Positions 16,718 to 25,034 of a stretch of 64,000 nucleotides of DNA are shown here, piece after piece. Source of the DNA: Caldilineaceae bacterium (GTDB lineage Bacteria; Chloroflexota; Anaerolineae; Caldilineales; Caldilineaceae); assembly GCA_026708085.1 (NCBI GenBank), contig JAPOVP010000033.1:1-64000 (forward strand), in the 5' to 3' direction. The position numbers were made by a program, and so were the translations under genes. A model generated the notes under the pieces. The model was not told the origin of the DNA, searched no databases, and saw only the letters and a program-made list of their open reading frames with translations. Numbering within the stretch: position 1 is the first letter of the stretch; the number at the start of each line of letters is the position of its first letter.

Positions 16718-17884
16718 CTATCTGATCTCAGAGTACGGGTCGAGCGCATCGCGCAGCGCGTCGCCGAGAAAGTTGACGGCCAGCACGGTCAGCACCATGA
16801 AGACGCCTGGAGCCAGCAGCCACGGGTGCTTGGTGAGGACCTGCACAGACTGCGCGTCCTTGAGCAGGGTGCCCCAGCTGACGAGAGGCGGCGTGATGCC
16901 GATGCCGAGGAAACTGAGCGAGCTTTCGGCCAGGATAAGACCGGGAATTGAGAGGGTGGCGACGACGACGATATGGCTGAAGCAGTTCGGAATGAGGTGG
17001 CGGAAAAGGATGGTCGGCGTGCTGGAGCCGGCGGCGCGCCCGGCCATGATAAAGTCCGACTCCTTGAGCGCTAGCGTTTTGCCGCGGATCTGGCGGCAGA
17101 GCCCGGCCCAGCCGATGAGTGCGAGTACGATGGTGACGCCCAGGTAGCGATGGAGGGAGGAGAGTTCGGGCGGCAAGGTAGCGGCGAGGGCCATCCACAG
17201 AGGGATGCGCGGGAATGACATCAGCACTTCGGTGAGGCGTTGGATGAGAATATCGGCTACTCCACCCCAGTAGCCGGATGCTACGCCAATGGAGGAGCCG
17301 AGGATGACGCTGATGAGCATACCGATGATCGGCACGGAGAGCGAAATACGGGTGGCGGTGAGGACGCGCGAGAAGACGTCGCGGCCCAACCTGCCCGTGC
17401 CGAAGAGAGCGACCATGCCGCCTTCTTCAACGCCGAAAAGGCGCGTGTTGCTCGTTATCAGGCCCCAAAGCTTGTAGGGCTCCGCCTCGACGAAAAAGTG
17501 GATCGGGTAGACCAGTTCCGGGTCTTCGGTGTAGGTGGTGAGAAAGGTGCGCGCGTCTCGTTCGCTCTTGTAGCCGTAGACGAAAGGCCTCACAAGCTTT
17601 CCATCGCGGAAGATGTGCACGCGCTGCGGCGGCGCGCGCAGCGCCTCTTCGTGGACATAGTCAACGGTATAGGGCGCAAAGAAGTCGGCGAAGAGCGCCA
17701 CAGAGACCATCAACACCAGCCAGACGATGCCGATGATGCCGAGGCGGTTGGCCATAATGCGCGCGCCGAGGATGCGGCCGCGCGAGGTGACTTGCTCGGA
17801 CGAGGCTACATCTATATCAGCGGCCGGCGGGCGCGATGCGCCAGGCTGCGGCGTGCCATGTACCTGTCCTGTAGAGACGCTCAT
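16718..17884 (-). CDS. Opp-type permease (DppC-like) with extracytoplasmic insertion
   Basis: A 388-residue inner-membrane permease; DppC proteins usually have about 300 residues. TM1 (about 48-68) is followed by an insertion of about 95 residues with RAPPQRVHIFRDGK, RPFVYGYKSERDA, VYPIHFFVEAEPYKLWG and LFGVEE, before the family motif FGTGRLGRDVFSRVLTATR. The remaining five helices and the coupling loop (GRAAGSSTPTILFRHLIPN) are normal. The insertion faces the outside and is shared with the permease at 34864 but absent from the one at 46981. It could contact the binding protein. It is third gene of the importer operon. Confidence 0.88.
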   Translation of the reverse strand: MSVSTGQVHGTPQPGASRPPAADIDVASSEQVTSRGRILGARIMANRLGIIGIVWLVLMVSVALFADFFAPYTVDYVHEEALRAPPQRVHIFRDGKLVRPFVYGYKSERDARTFLTTYTEDPELVYPIHFFVEAEPYKLWGLITSNTRLFGVEEGGMVALFGTGRLGRDVFSRVLTATRISLSVPIIGMLISVILGSSIGVASGYWGGVADILIQRLTEVLMSFPRIPLWMALAATLPPELSSLHRYLGVTIVLALIGWAGLCRQIRGKTLALKESDFIMAGRAAGSSTPTILFRHLIPNCFSHIVVVATLSIPGLILAESSLSFLGIGITPPLVSWGTLLKDAQSVQVLTKHPWLLAPGVFMVLTVLAVNFLGDALRDALDPYSEIR

Positions 17885-17971
17885 AGAACTCCAGTGATTC
17901 GTGGCTAGCGGCCAGAGCGTTAATCGGTTGCGCTAAGGCCCGGCAGATGAAATCAACGGCATTCAAATGCG

Positions 17972-18970
17972 TTAGTCAAAACGTACGCGCGGGTCGACCC
18001 ATGCCAGCAGCAGGTCGGCGACCAGGTTGCCCAGCACGAGCAGGACGCTGAGGAGCATCAGGATGGCGGAGGCGACGTAGACATCCTGGGCCTGGAGGGC
18101 AGAGTTGAGCGTGGGGCCGATGGTGCGCAGCCCCAGCACAATGGCGGTAATGACGCCGCCGGAGACAATCTCTGGAAACTGCATGCCCAGAAGGCTGATC
18201 AGCGGGTTGATGGCGACACGCACGGCGTGTTTGATGACGACGATCTTTTCGGCCATCCCCTTGGCGCGGGCGGTCTCGACGTATTGGCGGCCCAACTCAT
18301 CGAGAAGATTGCCGCGCATGATACGCATCAGAGAGGCGATGCCGGGAATGCCGCCCACGAATACCGGCAGCCAGATATGGGCGGCAAGATCCTTGACCCT
18401 GCCAAAGCTCCAGGGCGCGTCGGCATACTCGGGCGAGTAGAGTCCGGTCAGCAAGGGCAGGTCGAGAACGAAAGTCATATAGACCAGTATCGCCAGCGCC
18501 AGCAGGAAGCCGGGCATCGAAAGACCGATGAAACTCATGACGGTAAAGACATTGTCCGACACGGAGTACTGGCGCGTGGCGGAATAGATACCGACCGGCA
18601 GGCCCACGGCCCAGGAAAGACCGAGGGAGAGCGACGCGATCAGCATCGTATAGCCCAGGTTGGTCCAGATGACTTCGGAAGCGACGCGATCGTAGGTGAC
18701 GAGCGAAACGCCGAAGTCACCCTGTAGAAAGGCAAATAACCAATAGAAATACTGAATCGGTATCGGGCGGTCCAACCCGTACTCGCGGCGAATATTATCG
18801 CCCTCTATTCTCGCTTCCTCTTCACCCCAGCCGCGGTTGCCTACGAGGTTTTGTTCATAGGTGGTGATAACGTCCCCGGCGGGGAGATTGATGACGATAA
18901 AGCAGATAAAAGAGATGAGCAGAAGTGTGGGAATTGCTATCAACACTCTGCGTATGACGTAATCCAGCAT
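17972..18970 (-). CDS. Opp-type permease (DppB-like)
   Basis: A 332-residue permease with an N-terminal TM (MLDYVIRRVLIAIPTLLLIS), a periplasmic loop ending NIRREYGLDRPIPIQY, five further helices and the coupling motif ETARAKGMAEKIVVIKHAVR, the EAA-type loop contacting the ATPase. The loop GDVITTYEQNLVGNRGWGEEEARI is longer than in typical DppB and resembles the second importer's permease (ITS counterpart at 36119). It forms the channel with the insertion-bearing permease downstream. Confidence 0.91.
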   Translation of the reverse strand: MLDYVIRRVLIAIPTLLLISFICFIVINLPAGDVITTYEQNLVGNRGWGEEEARIEGDNIRREYGLDRPIPIQYFYWLFAFLQGDFGVSLVTYDRVASEVIWTNLGYTMLIASLSLGLSWAVGLPVGIYSATRQYSVSDNVFTVMSFIGLSMPGFLLALAILVYMTFVLDLPLLTGLYSPEYADAPWSFGRVKDLAAHIWLPVFVGGIPGIASLMRIMRGNLLDELGRQYVETARAKGMAEKIVVIKHAVRVAINPLISLLGMQFPEIVSGGVITAIVLGLRTIGPTLNSALQAQDVYVASAILMLLSVLLVLGNLVADLLLAWVDPRVRFD

Positions 18971-19016
18971 GTGGACCCCGGGACTGCAGTGGTTCGCGGC
19001 CAGTGGCCGTCAGAGG

Positions 19017-19139
19017 AGAGAGTGAAGAGGAGTGAGGAAACGGCAGTTTTCAGTTTTTAGTAACAGGGTCAGTACCCGGAAACCATTCAAAGCCAGAAAC
19101 ATCCAGCGTTCTCGTTCCTCACTCCTCGCTCCACTCTCT
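19017..19139 (-). promoter_or_regulatory. Long inverted repeat between binding protein and permease genes
   Basis: The arms 19017-19039 and 19115-19139 pair as a 13-bp and an 8-bp perfect stem separated by a small internal loop, around a 75-base apical region. The outer arm begins on the stop codon of the binding-protein gene. Both arms consist of GAGTGAG-type heptads. There is no T-tract, so it is not a standard terminator. Stem-loops at this place usually protect the upstream mRNA and keep the binding protein in excess over the permeases. The locus-2 importer has the same arrangement at 37137. Confidence 0.6.
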
Positions 19140-21106
19140 TAGTACTTGATGTAGAACTGCTCCGGATAGGCGTAGGTGAAGTCCTGCAGACCATTGGCTA
19201 CTTCGGGGCAGTTGCCGACGCGGTTGGCGACCAGGACCATGAGCGGCACGTCGGCGACAATATGGATGTCAAACTGCCAGTCGACGTGATACTTGAAGAG
19301 CTCCTTGTGCAGGCGTTTGCTCTCGACAGGGTCGATCTCTTTCTTGATCTCATTTTGCAGGGCGAACATGGCGTCGCCGCCTTCAGGCGGCCCGAGTTCT
19401 TGCAGCCACTCGGGGTCGTCATTGTAGTGCACCGGCAACATATCAAGCCCATGCCCCTTCGGGGTAAAGATCGGCTGGAAGGGCCGCATCAGGGGAATTT
19501 CATTGGCATCCGTGCCCCACATGTAAGTATGGGACTCGCCGGCACGCCAGCGGGAGAACAGGACCGAGCGCTGGATTGCGTTGAGGCGGGCGTCGATGCC
19601 CGCGTCGCGCCAGTCGGCCACCACCATTTCCGCGACCTGCTGATGCACAGTGATCTCGGTGGCGGCATCCAGGATAATCGTCACCGGCTCGCCGCTGGGG
19701 AATGTACGCATACCATCGGCGCCCTTCTCCAGACCCAGTTCATCGAAGATACTGTCAACCTGGGCCATGTCGAACTGCCCGTTCGTCATGGTGATGGAAT
19801 CCATGTCATCATCCCAGTAGGGAGATGAGGAGGCAAGAGCATAGCTGGCTGGCCGGCCGGCGCCGAAGTAGAGCGTTTCGTTGATCTCGTCGCGGTTGAT
19901 GGCCATTGACAGGGCATTGCGGAAAGACTTATTGCGGAAAAACTCGGCGAGCTCCCTGTCTTTTTCGTTCTGGAGGCGGTAGTTGATGGTGATGTGGTTG
20001 CCGGTGGTAAAGGAGGTACCCGGCCAGAAGAGCAGCCGGTAGTCGCCGCGCTCCTCATTCTCGCGCAGTGTCGGCAGGCTCTCGAACAGCTGCATGTTGC
20101 GAATACCGACGTCGATCTGGCCGGCAATTGCCATCAGGACGGCGTTCTCCTGGGTGCCGGCGTAGGGGAAGAGGTAGTTGTCGCAGTAAGGGAGCTGGTT
20201 GCCGGCAGTATCGACGGCGCAGAAGTAGGGATTGCGTTCCAGCCGCAGCCCTGATTCGTCATAGCCCTTCGAGATCCAGGGAGTTACGCCGGGGAAATCG
20301 GGATCGAGATAGACGTCGTTCTCTCTCAGATCCTTGTATTCAGCCCCATCGGTGTATCTGGGATGCCACTGCATCAGATGATGCTTGGGCTTGGTTGCCA
20401 GTGTGCGCCCGCGGAAGAGGAAGGGGAAGGTGGGATAGGGAGCCGGGAACTTGAAGACCAATGTGTAATCGTCCGGCGTTTCCAGGACCACCGGTTCGCC
20501 GTCCACAAAGCAGCGGGTAGGCGCTATGGGCGTGTACTCTTCGTCGAACCACATATCCTCCCACAGGAAGAGAACGTCTTCGGAAGTGAACGGTTCGCCA
20601 TCCGACCATTTCATGCCCTCGCGCATATTGATCGTGAGCTGGGTGGCGTCACCGTTCCACTCGAAGCTCTCTGCCAGGTATGGCTCCCAGCCGCCCGTCG
20701 GCAACCCGGCGCCGAATCCCTCCAGGTCGGTGGGGATGTCGATAAAACCGCGGTTGACGATGTAGGCGGGCGCGGCGCGGTCGGTCTCGTTGAGGGTAAA
20801 GCCGCGGATCGATTCACTGTAGGTCCCGACTTCATGGATGGGGGTGACGATGCGGGGGTTGACCGGCAGGCGATCATCGATCGGTGGCAGGTCACCGGCA
20901 TCGACCATTGCTTTGAGCATTGGCGCTTCGTTGTACTGGGACGAGGACTCTGCAGCCGGCGCCTCGGATTCTGCGGGCGCTTCCGCGGCCGGTTGATCGG
21001 CGGCAGGTTCAGGGTCGTCTGCGCCACAGGCCGCCAGCAGTGCGCCTGCCGTCATAGCCGCGGATAGCTGCATAAACTTACGCCGGGTGATCGTGCGTCT
21101 TGCCAT
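19139..21106 (-). CDS. Extracellular solute-binding protein, family 5 (Tat lipoprotein)
   Basis: A 655-residue SBP_bac_5 protein and the first gene of the importer operon. The N-terminus has TRRKFMQ, a twin-arginine motif, a hydrophobic stretch and the lipobox LLAAC with Cys27, so it is probably exported folded by Tat and lipid-anchored outside. A Pro/Ala/Glu-rich linker follows. The mature N-terminus SSQYNEAPMLKAMVDAGDLP and RLPVNPRIV mark a subfamily shared with the protein at 37193. Length is greater than peptide-binding relatives of about 530 residues. Because glycosidase-like genes are in the operon, the ligand may be an oligosaccharide rather than a peptide. Confidence 0.9.
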   Translation of the reverse strand: MARRTITRRKFMQLSAAMTAGALLAACGADDPEPAADQPAAEAPAESEAPAAESSSQYNEAPMLKAMVDAGDLPPIDDRLPVNPRIVTPIHEVGTYSESIRGFTLNETDRAAPAYIVNRGFIDIPTDLEGFGAGLPTGGWEPYLAESFEWNGDATQLTINMREGMKWSDGEPFTSEDVLFLWEDMWFDEEYTPIAPTRCFVDGEPVVLETPDDYTLVFKFPAPYPTFPFLFRGRTLATKPKHHLMQWHPRYTDGAEYKDLRENDVYLDPDFPGVTPWISKGYDESGLRLERNPYFCAVDTAGNQLPYCDNYLFPYAGTQENAVLMAIAGQIDVGIRNMQLFESLPTLRENEERGDYRLLFWPGTSFTTGNHITINYRLQNEKDRELAEFFRNKSFRNALSMAINRDEINETLYFGAGRPASYALASSSPYWDDDMDSITMTNGQFDMAQVDSIFDELGLEKGADGMRTFPSGEPVTIILDAATEITVHQQVAEMVVADWRDAGIDARLNAIQRSVLFSRWRAGESHTYMWGTDANEIPLMRPFQPIFTPKGHGLDMLPVHYNDDPEWLQELGPPEGGDAMFALQNEIKKEIDPVESKRLHKELFKYHVDWQFDIHIVADVPLMVLVANRVGNCPEVANGLQDFTYAYPEQFYIKY

Positions 21107-21497
21107 GACCTTTCTCCTTTGACTTGATGCGAGGAACGGTTTGTCCCTCTACATGATGAAAAGGCTTATTGTGCGCTTGCGCTGTTTGAGGCACGACATT
21201 ACGTCTGGCACTGCGGGGAACGATCGAGATGATTCATCTGAGGAGAAAACCCTCGGATGGGCCGCATTGTACTGTAGCCACTATATGCTGTCAACCAGTG
21301 AAAATTGGCCGAGTTGCAGTACGTAGACAGCGCGATTGCGGTCCGAAACGGGGACAGGTATGATCCGAAACGGGCCACACGCCTTTTGCTGCCGGCGCAG
21401 TCCTGCGTGGGGGCGTAGATTGCTCAGTCCAGGACAATTGGGCATCTGATAGGGCCGGCGCAACATTGAGTTTACGATTAGAACAGGAGATTCTCCG
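21107..21497. other. Divergent intergenic region
   Basis: This 391-bp gap separates the importer operon (left) from the esterase gene (right). It holds the promoter at 21266-21294 on the minus strand and AGGAG at 21485-21489 before the esterase ATG. I see no gene in it. Confidence 0.6.
21266..21294 (-). promoter_or_regulatory. Sigma-70 promoter of the first importer operon
   Basis: On the minus strand TTGACA (21289-21294) is followed after exactly 17 bases by TACAAT (21266-21271): a perfect -35 and a five-of-six -10. The start of transcription would be near 21259, giving a leader of about 150 bases before the binding-protein ATG at 21106. Confidence 0.68.
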
Positions 21498-22535
21498 ATG
21501 GACAGTTCCCGATTTCTTTTGCAGGCGCATGTGGATGCGGTGTACGAGGCTGCGCCGCGAAAACTGGCGTTTAATGCCCGGACGCCCGATGAAATTGGCG
21601 CGTGGCAGGCGGCGCTGCGCCAGAAGACGCTGGAGCTGCTCGGCCTGGCCGGTCGCACGCCGCCCGAGGCGGTGGCGGCGGAGAAGCTGCAGGCGGTGGA
21701 GCGGGACGGCTATGTGGAGGAGAAGTATCTTCTGGACGCGGGCGAGGGGGTGGGCATCCCAGCCTATCTGCTGGTCCCCAGGACGGAGCCGCCGTACCGG
21801 CCGGTGCTGGTCTTCCACGGCCACAACCCGTCGGTGCAGTGGATCCTGGGCAACTATCCGAGCGCGGCGGAGCGGGAGAGCAGGCTGAAGGTGGACAACA
21901 ACTATGCGCAGGCGTTGGCACAGGCGGGTTATCTGGTCTGCGCAGTGGAGCAGCGCGGTTTCGGGGAGCGGCAGACGGAGGACGGGCGGGGCAGCGTGCA
22001 CGAGAACTCCTGCCGCCACCTGGCGTTCACCTACCAGATGGCGGGCCGAAACCTGGTGGGAGAACGCTGCTGGGACGGCATGTGTGCGATCGCTTTTCTG
22101 CAGAGCCGGCCGGATGTTGTGCCGGGGGTGCTGGGCTGTACGGGCAATTCGGGCGGGGGCACGACCGCGCTGTGGCTGTCGGCGATCGAAGAGCGGATTA
22201 CGGTTGCGGTGCCGGGCTGCTATCTCTGCTCGTTCCGTGAATCGATCTACAACCTGTATCACTGCGAGTGCAACTACGTGCCCGGCATACTGGAATGGGC
22301 GGAGATGGGCGACCTTGCGGCTCTGATCGCGCCGCGACCGCTGCGGGCGATCGCGGGGGAGCAGGATGACATTTTCCCCATCGCCGGCGTGCGCGAGCAG
22401 TTCGGCGTCGCGGCGCGGGCATACGAACTGCTGGGGGCAGGAGAGCGCTGCTCGCTGGGCGTGCATCCCGGTCCGCACGCCTATAATCATCGCTTCAGCC
22501 ACGAGTGGTTCAGGGCGTGGCTGGGGGCGGGTTAG
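21498..22535 (+). CDS. Alpha/beta hydrolase (acetyl-xylan-esterase-like)
   Basis: A 345-residue alpha/beta-hydrolase. The oxyanion region VLVFHGHNPS, the strand-loop AVEQRGFGER, the nucleophile elbow GCTGNSGGGTT with Ser218, the acid in AGEQDDIFP (Asp290 or Asp291) and His327 in HPGPHAYNH complete the catalytic machinery. The pattern matches the Abhydrolase_7/acetyl-xylan-esterase-like group, which removes acyl groups from sugars or drugs. No signal peptide is visible. A ribosome-binding site AGGAG lies nine bases upstream. Its divergent position next to an importer operon with glycosidase-like genes suggests deacylation of the imported glycan, which is inference. Confidence 0.8.
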   Translation: MDSSRFLLQAHVDAVYEAAPRKLAFNARTPDEIGAWQAALRQKTLELLGLAGRTPPEAVAAEKLQAVERDGYVEEKYLLDAGEGVGIPAYLLVPRTEPPYRPVLVFHGHNPSVQWILGNYPSAAERESRLKVDNNYAQALAQAGYLVCAVEQRGFGERQTEDGRGSVHENSCRHLAFTYQMAGRNLVGERCWDGMCAIAFLQSRPDVVPGVLGCTGNSGGGTTALWLSAIEERITVAVPGCYLCSFRESIYNLYHCECNYVPGILEWAEMGDLAALIAPRPLRAIAGEQDDIFPIAGVREQFGVAARAYELLGAGERCSLGVHPGPHAYNHRFSHEWFRAWLGAG

Positions 22536-22609
22536 GGCGTGTTGAAAGGCTGAGGTGTCGGGGGCGCGACGGGGCTGCTGTCCCACAGTGCAGGCGGAAT
22601 GAAACGCAC

Positions 22610-23911
22610 TCAGATACTCTTGAATGCCCGCATCCGATTGGTGTAGGTGGCTTGGGGAATGGGGCCTTCGAGAAGGGGATCGCCGGTCACCTCCATCCAG
22701 TCGCGCAGGCGCCGCGCCAGATCATCCCTTATGCCGGCGTAGTCCGGGTCTTCGGCCAGGTTGTTCTGTTCCAGCGGGTCCTGCTCCAGGTCGAACAGCT
22801 CGAAGAGCGGGTGGTACATATCGGTGTAGGGAATGTCCAGGGCTATGCTGGTCTCGGGGTAGCCCTTGGCGTTGCTGAGGTAGTCTGGCGGCGTCTCGAT
22901 CGTGGGCGCGAACTCGAAATTGGCGATCAGTTTCCAGCGGTCCGTGCGGATGGCGCGCATGGGGTCGTAGTAGGTGTGATAGGTCTTTTCGCTGAAAGCA
23001 TATTCGCTGGGCGTGTAGGGTTCCCCACTTAGCAGATTCCAGTAGCTGCGCCCCTGCAGATTCTGCGGCTTTTCTATACCCAACATGTCAAGCACGGTGG
23101 GCACAAAGTCCACGTGGGTGACGAATTCCAAGTAGCGCCGGCCCTCTGCCAAGCCCGGGATGCGCAGGAGCAGCGGCACTTCAATGCCGGCGTCGTAGAG
23201 GCTCATCTTTGCCAGCGGGAAGGGGATGCCGTGATCGGCGGTAAAGACGACTATGGTATCGTCCTCTAAACCCGCAGCCTCAAGCGCCTCGAGAGCCCTG
23301 CCGAACGCCTTGTCGATCGAGGCGACCGAGGCCTCCATATCGACCATATCCTCACGCACCTCGGGAATATCCGGCAGGTAAGGCGGCATGGCGACATCAT
23401 CCGCGTCGATCTTCTCTACGTCATGCGGGAAGGGGCGATGCGGCTCGGTAAAGCCGATCTGGGCGAAGAACGGGGCGGCATCCTGTTCGCGCTGCGCCAG
23501 GAAACTACAGAAGGCCGTTACCAGTTCGGCGCAGGTTCCCCTTGGACTTGCATGCATATATCCACAACGTTCCGGGCTGTTGGCCTCGTGCTGGGTACCG
23601 AAGAGACGGGTCTCGTATCCGTTTCCAGAGAGGATCTGGGCGAGATGGCGCTCGTCCGGATGCAGGTTATTTGCGAAGCCGGAGTGGGCCAGCCCGACGA
23701 CGCCGTTGGCGTGCGGGTAGCGGCCGGTCCAGAGAGCGGCCCGCGACGGGCTGCACTGGGGCGCGACGCAGAAGCTGTTCTCGAACTGAAGAGACGCTGC
23801 CGCGAAGGCGTCGATATGCGGCGTACGGACGCCGGGGACGCCGTAGCAGCCGAGGTAGCGGCCCAGGTCGTGGCAGATGAAGACGAGGATGTTCGGTGGT
23901 TGGGAGTGCAT
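22610..23911 (-). CDS. Sulfatase (N-sulfoglucosamine-sulfohydrolase-like)
   Basis: A 433-residue sulfatase. The start ILVFICHDLGRYLGCYG, with Asp15 and the H-D-L-G-R form of the metal site, resembles heparan N-sulfatase (SGSH). Cys53 in CSPSRAALWTGRYPH is a canonical formylglycine motif. FTADHGIPFPLAKMSLYDAG carries the second metal-binding Asp-His and a substrate Lys, and the C-terminal half has ELFDLEQDPLEQNNLA, common to the family. There is no signal peptide. It differs clearly from the sulfatase at 9345, so the cell attacks at least two sulfate-ester types. Confidence 0.87.
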   Translation of the reverse strand: MHSQPPNILVFICHDLGRYLGCYGVPGVRTPHIDAFAAASLQFENSFCVAPQCSPSRAALWTGRYPHANGVVGLAHSGFANNLHPDERHLAQILSGNGYETRLFGTQHEANSPERCGYMHASPRGTCAELVTAFCSFLAQREQDAAPFFAQIGFTEPHRPFPHDVEKIDADDVAMPPYLPDIPEVREDMVDMEASVASIDKAFGRALEALEAAGLEDDTIVVFTADHGIPFPLAKMSLYDAGIEVPLLLRIPGLAEGRRYLEFVTHVDFVPTVLDMLGIEKPQNLQGRSYWNLLSGEPYTPSEYAFSEKTYHTYYDPMRAIRTDRWKLIANFEFAPTIETPPDYLSNAKGYPETSIALDIPYTDMYHPLFELFDLEQDPLEQNNLAEDPDYAGIRDDLARRLRDWMEVTGDPLLEGPIPQATYTNRMRAFKSI

Positions 23912-23973
23912 GGGATTCAGTTCCTGGTTTTCGATTTTACGTTTCCAGGCTTCGTTGAAATCTATTTTTTTCT

Positions 23974-24003
23974 GTCATATTGGCGGCGATAGTAGGATGT
24001 CAA
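23974..24003 (-). promoter_or_regulatory. Sigma-70-like promoter of the second sulfatase
   Basis: On the minus strand TTGACA (23998-24003) is followed after 18 bases by TATGAC (23974-23979), a four-of-six -10. The start of transcription would be about 55 bases before the sulfatase ATG at 23911. Confidence 0.45.
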
Positions 24004-24019
24004 CAGAGAAAGTTGCCGA

Positions 24020-24298
24020 CCATTAGTGGCATGAACTGCCGGACAACTATGGCAAGTGGAACAGCGTCTGCAAGCGCTACGCACGCTGGGAAGAGAACGG
24101 TATCTGGGCCGATATGTTCAGGCAGTTCGCTCAGGACCCGGAAATGGCAGCGGTGATGCCGGACAGTACAGCTGTGGGTGCCCATATGTGCGCAGCCGGC
24201 GGCTCAAAAAAGGGGAGGCCGGCAAGAACAGTGCCTGGGGCGAAACGCACTCCGGCAGCAACGGATCCGCTGCTGATTCATATGTGGGTGTTGTCTTG
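24020..24298 (+). pseudogene. IS5-family transposase fragment
   Basis: The plus strand reads [20 protein letters not shown], then [19 protein letters not shown] and [20 protein letters not shown], the familiar IS5-type N-terminal half (W-x-LP-x-YG-W-x-xV, then DSTxVxAHxxAAG). The Asp of DST is the first catalytic acid. After SKKG the match continues only in a shifted frame ([14 protein letters not shown]), and the second half of the DDE domain is missing. There is an in-frame stop before WHELP. It is a dead remnant with no visible terminal repeats. Confidence 0.7.
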
Positions 24299-24387
24299 AT
24301 CTTTTGATGGCACAGACCTGTGTTTGGACATCATTCAGCCAGCATTTGCCTGATGCTGCCCTCTGCTCCCTCCCCAACATACGACCG

Positions 24388-24678
24388 TTACAGCACCCGC
24401 ATATTCTCTTTCCCCGACTTCAGGATTATATCAGAGCGCTCCCCAGATCCGTAGGCGACCGACACACCCGCAAAGATGGCATATTGTTGCATTTGCCAGC
24501 CTTTCGGCGGCGCTTCGAAGAGAAAGCCAGCCGCGAAGCGATCTAAAGCCAGACCAATACAACCGACCGCACCAGAGCCGTTCTGAGCGCTATTTCGGGC
24601 ACGAGGATATCTTCCCTTCCGTAGCGTTTGGCGTGCCCCCTGAATTTCCTCAAAGGGCAGAGCTGGCGGCTGGGGGCC
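24388..24678 (-). pseudogene. Open C-terminal gene fragment of unknown family
   Basis: A minus-strand frame without stops for 96 codons ends in TAA at 24388. It has no plausible ATG near its open end. The last 60 residues read like real protein, with FAAGFLFEAPPKGWQMQQYA, IFAGVSVAYGSGERSD and ILKSGKENMRVL. I do not recognise the family. It may be the 3' end of a gene cut off when the IS5 element inserted or decayed. It could also be chance. Confidence 0.25.
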
Positions 24679-24886
24679 CTAATTACAGAACCTTTTGCGT
24701 ACCAGGAGGCTTTTTCAACGGCTATTGCGGACTGCTATGGGCGGCATACCGGCCGGCCTGGCTGATTCCACTGCGGGTAGCCCGGCGCACGCGAACATAC
24801 AACTCCATCCTGGACATCTTCTACACCTGCCATCGAGTTGTCTCGAATCATATTCGTCAGTGAAGGGCTCAAAGATCGCAACTGCG

Positions 24887-24914
24887 GTTAACTCCTTCAT
24901 GAATCATCGTTAAC
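24887..24914. promoter_or_regulatory. GTTAAC repeat pair upstream of siderophore uptake genes
   Basis: GTTAAC occurs at 24887-24892 and again at 24909-24914, with the palindrome TTCATGAA between. The centre of TTCATGAA is off the true dyad axis by one base or so, so the symmetry is imperfect. It might be an operator for the iron-uptake operon. No Fur, DtxR or IdeR consensus is recognisable. Confidence 0.2.
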
Positions 24915-25034
24915 AGATGCGTTTAGAGATGCCGCAATAAACTTCTGCAAAATTCCACGATTTTCAGCCTGTCGCTGTGCTAAACTTTTGTGGTTTGTTT
25001 TGAGCCGATACCTTTCCAGAAAGTGAGGACAGTT

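Larger units (their letters stand above)
24299..25034. other. Intergenic debris between sulfatase and siderophore genes
   Basis: No intact gene is seen in this 736-bp stretch. It lies between the IS5 fragment and the siderophore binding protein. A minus-strand open frame at 24388-24678 may be a gene end (separate entry). Two GTTAAC sites flank a TTCATGAA palindrome at 24887-24914, 120 bases before the next gene. The region looks like decayed insertion-prone DNA. Confidence 0.5.

Noticed and set aside
25000-25034. A Fur or DtxR box before the siderophore operon
   Set aside because: No stretch matches either consensus in the 130 bases upstream; only a weak GTTAAC pair is present.
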